Below, in pieces: positions 58,645 through 64,000 of a DNA stretch of 64,000 nucleotides. The notes below the pieces were generated by a model. That model was not told the DNA's origin. It saw nothing but the letters and a program-made list of their open reading frames with translations, and searched no databases. This DNA is from CALBGR01 sp964499935 (lineage in GTDB: Bacteria > Patescibacteriota > Saccharimonadia > Saccharimonadales > UBA4665). Numbering within the stretch: the first letter of the stretch is position 1; every line of letters starts with the position of its first letter. Location of the stretch: NCBI GenBank assembly GCA_964499935.1, contig CAZCMS010000001.1:1-64000 (forward strand), written 5' to 3'. The translations under genes were made by a program, and so were the position numbers.

Positions 58645-59192
58645 AGTTCTTTGAAGCGAGTAAGATAATCTTGTAGTTCAGCGATTGACGCTTGAATATC
58701 ATCGAATGCTCGATGTACTTCACGTTTTTCAAACTCTACGCCATATTTCCCTTGCATGAGTAATTTAAAAGATGTTACATCAAGCATCCGATAATGCAAT
58801 TTTAGATCAAGCGCAGGCCACCACTGCTTAATAAAGTTACGGTCATTATGGATTGAATTGCCTGCAAGCACTGCTGGCTCATTACCAAAATGCTCAGCGA
58901 CCAACGCGATAAGCTCCTGCTCCACCTGTTCAGATGATTTTGCGTCATCCAACTTACTTACAAAATCATCACGATTTTCAGGATAATCCTTCCACCAGAT
59001 ATTTTTTTGCATTCGCTCAATAACCACGTCACGATCCTGACGTACTCGTGCTTCATAGCTCGCTATTGTCTTAAATTCAAAGTCAGTAATTTCGGCAGCA
59101 ACTTCTAAAATAACGTCTCTCGAAGTATCCAGCCCCGTCATTTCTAAGTCCACCCAAAACAGTTTTGTTGGTATCGCTTTTTTATCAATCAT
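58641..59192 (-). CDS. orn: Oligoribonuclease
   Basis: A 183-residue DEDDh exonuclease that degrades 2-5 nt RNAs left by other RNases. Exo I is WVDLEMTGLD, Exo II AGNSIHNDRNFI, Exo III REVHRAFDDIQASI with the His and last Asp. Length and motifs match Orn. Since the NrnA-like protein here (27678-29489) has lost its active site, this is probably the nano-RNase of the cell. TATAAT (59205-59200) ends 7 nt before the ATG: leaderless. Confidence 0.95.
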   Translation of the reverse strand: MIDKKAIPTKLFWVDLEMTGLDTSRDVILEVAAEITDFEFKTIASYEARVRQDRDVVIERMQKNIWWKDYPENRDDFVSKLDDAKSSEQVEQELIALVAEHFGNEPAVLAGNSIHNDRNFIKQWWPALDLKLHYRMLDVTSFKLLMQGKYGVEFEKREVHRAFDDIQASIAELQDYLTRFKEL

Positions 59193-59209
59193 TATTAGTA
59201 TTATACGCT

Positions 59210-59246
59210 AAAGATGACACCTTAGATAATGAAAGGTGTCATCTTT
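59210..59246. terminator. Terminator beside orn and the FMN reductase
   Basis: AAAGATGACACCTT (59210-59223) and AAGGTGTCATCTTT (59233-59246) form a perfect 14-bp hairpin. More T's follow on the plus strand; on the minus strand it lies directly after the FMN-reductase stop and just before the orn promoter. Confidence 0.78.
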
Positions 59247-59264
59247 TTTCAGCGCTTATAGTAA

Positions 59265-59843
59265 CTATTTGCGCACTGTGGCAAGCGCTTCACTGTATGC
59301 AACCAGTGTGCTCACTAAATTTGTCAGACTTGCCTGTGGACCATGTGGATTATCCTGAAGTTCTTCTTTTAGCATGCCCTCATCGTCGATGGCCTCACCT
59401 ACTTTATCGGTAAAGAATAACGCATCAGGTAGGGTTACGGCACCGTTGCCAGGTAGTGACATACGCAAATTAGCAACCGCTTGCGCGCCACCCGTTGAAC
59501 CATGGGCCACGAGAGCCACTGGCTTATTTACAATCTCGTTACCTAGAGAGTCCAAGGCATTCTTAAGTACACCCGACATAGCTCGATTGTATTCTGGGGT
59601 AACGATAACATAGCCATCAAATGCAGCTATTGTATCGAGCCATTTCTTAATTTCTGGAGCTGGCGTGCGATTTGGATTATATCGTGGTGAGATTGGCTCA
59701 TCAAAAAATGGCATTGGATAGTCTTTTAGGTCCAAGACCTCAGTTGTTGCTTGGTTAGCCACCTCTTTGGCTACCCACGTAGCTAATTTTTCTGTTACGC
59801 GACCTTGGCGGACGCTTCCTGTGATTATTGCAATCTTTGGCAT
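59265..59843 (-). CDS. NADPH-dependent FMN reductase
   Basis: A 192-residue flavodoxin-fold protein. The FMN phosphate loop is GSVRQGRVTEKL and the isoalloxazine loop is VTPEYNRAMSGVLKNALD. Such enzymes reduce quinones, azo dyes or metals with NADPH. The start is ATG 59843 with AAAGGAG upstream; the ORF codons before it are not part of the protein. It is divergent from an HxlR regulator with two operator-like sites between them, so it is probably induced by quinone or electrophile stress (inference). Confidence 0.88.
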   Translation of the reverse strand: MPKIAIITGSVRQGRVTEKLATWVAKEVANQATTEVLDLKDYPMPFFDEPISPRYNPNRTPAPEIKKWLDTIAAFDGYVIVTPEYNRAMSGVLKNALDSLGNEIVNKPVALVAHGSTGGAQAVANLRMSLPGNGAVTLPDALFFTDKVGEAIDDEGMLKEELQDNPHGPQASLTNLVSTLVAYSEALATVRK

Positions 59844-59871
59844 ACATTCTCCTTTTGAATATAAAATGATA

Positions 59872-59885
59872 TACTTTATATAGTA
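59872..59885. promoter_or_regulatory. HxlR-type operator 1
   Basis: TACT-N6-AGTA (TACTTTATATAGTA), matching the form of sites bound by HxlR/DUF24 regulators such as YodB (known to be TACT...AGTA-like in Bacillus). It lies 29 nt upstream of the FMN-reductase start codon, in its leader. Confidence 0.6.
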
Positions 59886-59916
59886 TTGGCACTTTTTAGT
59901 ATACACGCCATTACTA

Positions 59917-59930
59917 TACTTTGTAAAGTA
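59917..59930. promoter_or_regulatory. HxlR-type operator 2
   Basis: TACTTTGTAAAGTA, a perfect inverted repeat with the same TACT-N6-AGTA geometry as 59872-59885. It overlaps the regulator's -10 (TATACT, 59915-59920) and touches its start codon. Confidence 0.65.
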
Positions 59931-60278
59931 ATGAAATCTACAGATACAAAATCACCTATCGAACCAAAATCAGGCTGTATTGCCAGCGCGATGCAAATCA
60001 TTGGCAACAAGTGGACAGCTCTTATTTTGCGTGATCTCTTTAGTGGACCGAAGCGTTTCTGTGAACTCGAAAAGTCCGTTGGCAACATCAACCCTCGCAC
60101 ACTCAGCCAACGCCTCGACGACCTCGAAAAACACGGCATCATCAGCAAGCAATCATTCGCCGAAGTCCCACCACGCGTCGAATATACGCTCACCGAAAAA
60201 GGACAGGATCTATTGCCTGTCCTTGAACAAATGGCAACCTGGGGTACCAAATATTACGACGATCCCGCCGATTGCTAA
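59931..60278 (+). CDS. HxlR-family transcription regulator with sensor Cys
   Basis: A 115-residue winged-helix protein: SGCIASAMQIIGNKWTALILRDLFSGPKRFCELEKSVGNINPRTLSQRLDDLEKHGII is the family core. C16 stands where the redox-sensing Cys of YodB/HypR lies, ahead of IGNKW. A second Cys (C44 in RFCEL) and a terminal Cys are present. The start is ATG 59931, directly after operator 2; TATACT ends 10 nt before it. It overlaps msrB by 4 nt at its 3' end, and the operon neighbours are redox genes. Confidence 0.9.
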   Translation: MKSTDTKSPIEPKSGCIASAMQIIGNKWTALILRDLFSGPKRFCELEKSVGNINPRTLSQRLDDLEKHGIISKQSFAEVPPRVEYTLTEKGQDLLPVLEQMATWGTKYYDDPADC

Positions 60279-60661
60279 TCTTTATTAAACTCAAGCGCTG
60301 CTGAATTTATACAATACCGCTGACCGCCTGGCTGATCATACGCGTCATCAAACAAGTGCCCAAGGTGACTATCACAATTCGCACACACTACTTCAGTGCG
60401 CTCCATACCATGACTATTATCAGGTACCAATTTCACCGCTCCGCTCGTGGCGACATCATAAAAACTCGGCCAGCCACTACCTGAATCAAACTTGGTATCA
60501 CTGCGGAATAGTGTCGCACCACATGCTCCGCAAGTGTAGATCCCTTCGTCTTTATTATGCAAAAACTTTCCTGTGAACGGTGCTTCGGTAGCTTTTTGTC
60601 TGAGCACCGCGTATTGTTCAGGTGTCAATTCAGCTTTCCACGCATCGTTACTTTTTTGCAT
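60275..60661 (-). CDS. msrB: Methionine-R-sulfoxide reductase B
   Basis: A 128-residue MsrB. It has two zinc Cys pairs (TCGACGATL and VCANCDSHLGH), GSGWPSFYD and the catalytic Cys in RYCINSAAL. It repairs oxidised methionine. Its ATG overlaps the mscL TAA, so they are coupled. Adjacent to the HxlR/FMN-reductase pair, forming a small oxidative-stress neighbourhood. Confidence 0.95.
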   Translation of the reverse strand: MQKSNDAWKAELTPEQYAVLRQKATEAPFTGKFLHNKDEGIYTCGACGATLFRSDTKFDSGSGWPSFYDVATSGAVKLVPDNSHGMERTEVVCANCDSHLGHLFDDAYDQPGGQRYCINSAALEFNKD

Positions 60662-61092
60662 TAGCTCTCCTTCTTTTTGTCGAGGCGATCAAGTTTTAGT
60701 CCAAGTACGACAAAATAAATCACTGCTGCAATTGCAATAAATTTGATCATTGCATCGATTAAATCGCCGAATGCAAATAGTTCTGATCGATCACCAATTG
60801 TAATAGTGGTGTTAAGTCCTGCCAAACCTTCTTTGCCTACTATTAAACCAACCATTGGGGTAATCACCGCATTCACAATTTGTGTCACTAATCCCGAAGC
60901 TGCAGTACCGATTGCAAGACCAATCGCCAACCCAACGACCCCCTTTTCACGAATAAACTCAACAAATCCACTTAATGGTCTATGTGGTGCAGCTTCGGCA
61001 ATTTTTTTGGCTCGTGCTCGAGATTTGGCACGTACAGCTTTAGTTTTCTCTGCTGCTTTAGTTGCTTTTTTCGCTACTGTTTTTTTCACCAT
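60661..61092 (-). CDS. mscL: Large-conductance mechanosensitive channel
   Basis: A 143-residue MscL. The first helix is FVEFIREKGVVGLAIGLAIGTAASGLVTQIVNAVITPMVGLI and the second IDAMIKFIAIAAVIYFVVLGLK, with the usual charged C-terminal end. It has a ~45-residue Lys/Ala-rich N-terminal extension (KKATKAAEKTKAVRAKSRARAKK), unlike the ~12-residue N-terminus of E. coli MscL; it could bind nucleic acid or lipids. The start lies in a duplicated sequence (61084-61134). It releases solutes on osmotic shock. Confidence 0.93.
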   Translation of the reverse strand: MVKKTVAKKATKAAEKTKAVRAKSRARAKKIAEAAPHRPLSGFVEFIREKGVVGLAIGLAIGTAASGLVTQIVNAVITPMVGLIVGKEGLAGLNTTITIGDRSELFAFGDLIDAMIKFIAIAAVIYFVVLGLKLDRLDKKKES

Positions 61093-61134
61093 TATAACTA
61101 TTCCTACCTCTTATTATTTCACCATTATAACTAT
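61084..61134 (-). repeat. Duplicated mscL start region
   Basis: The 18-mer at 61084-61101 is repeated exactly at 61117-61134. It includes TATAATGGTGAAA, that is the start codon of mscL. The upstream copy reads ATG GTG AAA TAA (61125-61114), a three-codon ORF, with TATAAT (61140-61135) ending 9 nt before its ATG. The downstream copy is the true mscL start, preceded by AGAGG/TAGGA. Confidence 0.75.
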
Positions 61135-61172
61135 ATTATACCATAAATAAGACGATTTTTCAGTAAATTTCT

Positions 61173-62807
61173 TTACATCTTTTCCGGTGCAGGGATGCCT
61201 AGTATGTCTAGTCCCGAACGCAACGTATCTGCATAATGCTGCACGAGTCCTAGACGAATTGCTTCACGCGGATCGCCAATCACTCGATTGTCCTCGTAAA
61301 AACGGTTAAATTGCTGAGACAACTCATACAAATACGAACAAATATGATGTGGTGCTAGCTCGTGGCAGGCGCGCTGAATAACATCGGTGTACTCACTCAT
61401 CTTTCGTACTAAACTTCTCTCGCCTGCTTCAAGCTGAGTAACAACACCTGCTTGACTCTGAGATTTACGCAGAATACTCCGTGCTCGAGCATGAGCGTAC
61501 TGCAAATATGGCCCGCTATTACCCTTTATACTCACTGCTTCCTGAATGTCGAAAACAACATCACTCCCAATTCGTACACGCAAAAACTCATATCGCAATG
61601 CGCCCACTACGACCGACTCGTCGCCGCTACCTGCTTGTTCGACGGCCGACTGAATCTGATCGAACAACCAGCCAATATCCAACACATCACCATCACGAGA
61701 GCTCATCTTGCCTGTTGATAACTTTACTGTACCTGTCGAAATATTTACCGTTACGTCTCGTAAATCTGGCAACGCCAGTTCTGCTGCCTTGATAACACCC
61801 TTAAAATAATCTCTCTGCTCCTCGGCGGTTACAATATAGCTCTTGGTGGCAGCCGGATAATCCGCATGCTTTAGCTGCATAAGACCTAGGTCACGTGCTG
61901 CATACAAACCTCGTCCACTAGAACTTACGAAGGCGTTATCGAACGAGCCGTATTTACTGCCAGGAAATACGAGAGCACCATCGCTCTCTATAAATACATC
62001 ACCTACGTGCTGCTGAACTGTCTCTACCCCTAGCTGGTCGGCTTCGCTTTCGAGATATCGTTTTTCGATAGCCTTATTGCCCATACGAGCAACAATTGCG
62101 TCTATCTGCTCAAAGCTCCATGCCTTGCACACTTCATATACTTTTGCGTATACAGGATCCTCACGCGTAAACGACTGCCTCGCTAGATTATCAATCTGGG
62201 ATTTGGCAGCTTCATCTTCCTTATAAGCTCTTGCACCCTCTGCATACATTTTAGACATGAACGTATTACGATCTGCGACTGTAATTTCATCAAGCTTTGA
62301 TGGATCGCCATTAACAAATTTCAGTAAACTATACATGCTTTTTCCTACATGGGCGCCAACATCACCGTGATAACTTACTCTATGCGTTGTTTTACCACTC
62401 GCCTCGAGAATATTTGCAACTGTATCAGCCAAAATCGCATTAAACGCGTGGCCAATATGCATCGCCTTAAAGGGATTCGGGTTATTAGTTTCAATAACCA
62501 CTTCCCCGTCAGCAAGTTCTGGAGTAGCTGTTGCCTGCTCAAGTAGCACCGCGTCTGTAAGTTTAATATTCAAAAACCCGGGGCCAGCAACTGAAACGTC
62601 CTGTACGAGGGATTGTGTGCGCAATACTTCAGCAAGCGTTTCGGCAATTTCCCTAGGATTTTTACCAACTTGCTTTGTGAGCTGCAGCGCCACATTCGAC
62701 GCATAATCACCAAACTGCTCATCAGGACGCGTTAGTTCAACTGCAACCGAAACGCCAAAAAGATCTTGGCACGCCACCTCAAGCACATCAATAAGTTCAT
62801 TTTTCAC
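61173..62807 (-). CDS. argS: Arginyl-tRNA synthetase
   Basis: A 544-residue class I synthetase. The HIGH box reads NPNPFKAMHIGHAFNAILAD and the KMSK-like loop TGKMSSRDGDV, followed by DIGWLFDQIQ. An N-terminal Add-1 domain and the C-terminal DALR anticodon-binding domain (ACHELAPHHICSYLYELSQQFNRFYE) are present. GTG 62807 is the start: TATACT (62819-62814) ends 6 nt before it, without a Shine-Dalgarno, so it is probably leaderless. It couples arginine to tRNA-Arg. Confidence 0.97.
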   Translation of the reverse strand: MKNELIDVLEVACQDLFGVSVAVELTRPDEQFGDYASNVALQLTKQVGKNPREIAETLAEVLRTQSLVQDVSVAGPGFLNIKLTDAVLLEQATATPELADGEVVIETNNPNPFKAMHIGHAFNAILADTVANILEASGKTTHRVSYHGDVGAHVGKSMYSLLKFVNGDPSKLDEITVADRNTFMSKMYAEGARAYKEDEAAKSQIDNLARQSFTREDPVYAKVYEVCKAWSFEQIDAIVARMGNKAIEKRYLESEADQLGVETVQQHVGDVFIESDGALVFPGSKYGSFDNAFVSSSGRGLYAARDLGLMQLKHADYPAATKSYIVTAEEQRDYFKGVIKAAELALPDLRDVTVNISTGTVKLSTGKMSSRDGDVLDIGWLFDQIQSAVEQAGSGDESVVVGALRYEFLRVRIGSDVVFDIQEAVSIKGNSGPYLQYAHARARSILRKSQSQAGVVTQLEAGERSLVRKMSEYTDVIQRACHELAPHHICSYLYELSQQFNRFYEDNRVIGDPREAIRLGLVQHYADTLRSGLDILGIPAPEKM

Positions 62808-62824
62808 TTCACTAGTATAACAGA

Positions 62825-63502
62825 TTAGCGAACCGACCGAACCAGCTCAGCGATCTTCCATAAACAATAATAACCTAAACTCAATAACACATAGTACGTG
62901 GCCGTCATAACAAACGTCTGACTATGTGCCATAGGGTGTAAAATGCGTTCCGAAATATCAAATAATATACCTGCAGGACTCGTCAGGATATCCCAAGTGT
63001 TCCAACGCAAATCTCTTCCCACATATATAGCAAAACTTGCGAGTAATATAATAAACGAAACGACTCGCCAGGCACTCGCCTTTGGCAGGCGTTTTCGTAA
63101 TTCAATATGCACTATTGCAAGACTCGCAAAGCCCAAGCAAACACCTGTCGCAATCAAAACCGTAAACATTGCAACGTCATATATAATATCGACACGCACT
63201 ACGTCTTGCAGGTGAATGTAATCAGTCAGCATATAAAATGTGTTCGGCAAAAATCCAAGCCACAATGCTGTCACACCTAAAGGCAACCAGTCTGACCATT
63301 TTCTCGTTCTCAGTAAACGCCTTAGCAACAGGCTGAAGCCAAGTGGAATCCATGCTAGCCCTAAATTCCATAATAAATACCAATATTCCGTAGAACTATT
63401 ACGAAGCGCCCCTGCTACATAAAAACCCAAACCACTGGCGCTTGCCAATAAAAATAGTGATATAACTTGTTGAAATGGCGTCAGAACTCGAGCTCGCTTC
63501 AT
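62825..63502 (-). CDS. DUF1361 membrane protein
   Basis: A 225-residue protein with six or seven transmembrane helices. The DUF1361 signature is visible: YLLWNLGLAWIPLGFSLLL, ALWLGFLPNTFYMLTDYIHL and VGRDLRWNTWDI. Function unknown in all bacteria. An extended -10 (TGC TATACT, 63518-63510) ends 7 nt before the ATG: leaderless. Confidence 0.85.
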   Translation of the reverse strand: MKRARVLTPFQQVISLFLLASASGLGFYVAGALRNSSTEYWYLLWNLGLAWIPLGFSLLLRRLLRTRKWSDWLPLGVTALWLGFLPNTFYMLTDYIHLQDVVRVDIIYDVAMFTVLIATGVCLGFASLAIVHIELRKRLPKASAWRVVSFIILLASFAIYVGRDLRWNTWDILTSPAGILFDISERILHPMAHSQTFVMTATYYVLLSLGYYCLWKIAELVRSVR

Positions 63503-63529
63503 GCTTCTCAGTATAGCAAGTTTGAGGCG

Positions 63530-64000
63530 CTACTCGTTGAGCGCCAACTTAAACTTCTCGATCAAGTCGACAGGTGTAGGGTTCAGCCCATTAAGCAGTG
63601 CGACGTACAGTGACACAAAATCGCCCAACACTATTGTCCATAAAATTTGCTGCAGCAAGGTTTCGCCTTGAGGAACAATGACGTGTGGACTTGGACGCAC
63701 GCCACTCAGTAATCGCTCTGTTACCTCAAATCGCTTTAATGTACGCTCGTGCTCTAAGTTACTACGTATATCAATGACTGCATATGGTTTATCGACAGGT
63801 TGCTTTGTCCAGCCCAGAAATTCATTATGATTAAACTCTGGCAACTGATTTACCCACGCGATTTGCTTTGCATTTTCATTGATACTAATCTTCCATTTAT
63901 ACGCCACTGGATAAAAAAGTGGTCCAGCATACACTACAGCGGATGTACCGATGAGCTCCTGAGCAAGTTTCTTAGCAGGATTGTCAGCTGTCGGAACAGT
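63530..64000 (-). CDS. Phosphoglucose/phosphomannose isomerase, C-terminal part
   Basis: The last ~156 codons; the 5' end lies beyond 64000. The frame is open to the window edge (NPAKKLAQELIGTSAVVY before the in-frame GTG at 63934). The sequence matches the SIS/bact-PGI_C domain of bifunctional phosphoglucose/phosphomannose isomerases: AGPLFYPVAYKWKISINENAK, LPEFNHNEFLGW and TLLQQILWTIVLGDFVSLYVALLNG, ending with the usual PVDLIEKFK. It interconverts hexose phosphates in sugar metabolism. Confidence 0.88.
   Translation of the reverse strand, partial: TVPTADNPAKKLAQELIGTSAVVYAGPLFYPVAYKWKISINENAKQIAWVNQLPEFNHNEFLGWTKQPVDKPYAVIDIRSNLEHERTLKRFEVTERLLSGVRPSPHVIVPQGETLLQQILWTIVLGDFVSLYVALLNGLNPTPVDLIEKFKLALNE

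Noticed and set aside
1..64000. tRNA, rRNA, tmRNA, CRISPR array or prophage
   Set aside because: No cloverleaf-like segments, no 16S/23S/5S signatures, no regularly spaced repeats, and no integrase, terminase or capsid genes were found on reading both strands. A tmRNA-like stretch near 16095-16140 lacks a tag peptide ending in LAA.

Overview
The window looks like a chromosome segment of an ultra-small Patescibacteria/CPR bacterium, most probably a Saccharibacterium (TM7). This is inferred from gene content, not from a 16S gene, which is absent. Genes are short and tightly packed, many overlap as ATGA or TAATG, and several families are reduced or have lost metal-binding residues. There are many exported proteins with no lipopolysaccharide genes, and RNA turnover relies on RNase J, PNPase and oligoribonuclease. 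TGA is used as a normal stop (for example at 1459, 25538 and 50919), so this is genetic code 11 and not the TGA=Gly code of Gracilibacteria/Absconditabacteria. No tRNA, rRNA, CRISPR array, recognisable transposase or phage structural gene was seen.

Layout. 1-8900: cell-surface genes (coupled exported pair; CHAP amidase with a mannose-lectin tail; SGNH hydrolase split by an in-frame TAG), then radC. 8996-9336: an island with a hammerhead ribozyme. 9384-12692: ychF, a PH-domain protein, a Crp/Fnr regulator and a phosphoribosyltransferase. 12714-15921: a minus-strand ribosomal/translation operon (rpsF, ssb, small membrane protein, rpsR, 59-aa protein, efp, 44-aa protein, tlyA) from one good sigma-70 promoter. 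16167-19632: an 86-aa protein, ftsK and a kinase-fold gene. 20195-29489: RNase J, uracil-DNA glycosylase, NUDIX, pnp, a 51-aa ORF, rpsO, a second hammerhead ribozyme, an unknown ORF island, truB and a DHH-fold protein. 29573-44298: rpsT with a histone-like tail, holA, a giant kelch/glycine-rich surface protein, mutM, polA and small membrane genes. 44400-52676: a TrmB-like regulator with a palindromic operator, a nucleotide-kinase cluster, a DJ-1/PfpI protein, rpoD and dnaG. 52724-53342: a compact transcription unit for a 42-aa peptide. 53401-64000: anchored surface proteins, a beta-lactamase-fold protein, orn, an FMN reductase with a divergent HxlR regulator, msrB, mscL, argS, a DUF1361 protein and the end of a phosphoglucose/phosphomannose isomerase.

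Three signals stand out. (1) Two complete type III hammerhead ribozymes, both 54 nt and both on the minus strand (8996-9049 and 26072-26125), each lie between an upstream transcription unit and the leader of the next gene (a membrane protein; rpsO-pnp). (2) Many genes have a -10 box ending only 5-7 nt before the start codon and no Shine-Dalgarno sequence, pointing to widespread leaderless mRNA; operon-internal genes do have Shine-Dalgarno sites. (3) DnaG has lost all four zinc ligands and the family-4 uracil-DNA glycosylase has lost three of its four Fe-S cysteines, suggesting loss of metal cofactors. Operators for the TrmB-like and HxlR regulators can be read directly from perfect inverted repeats.
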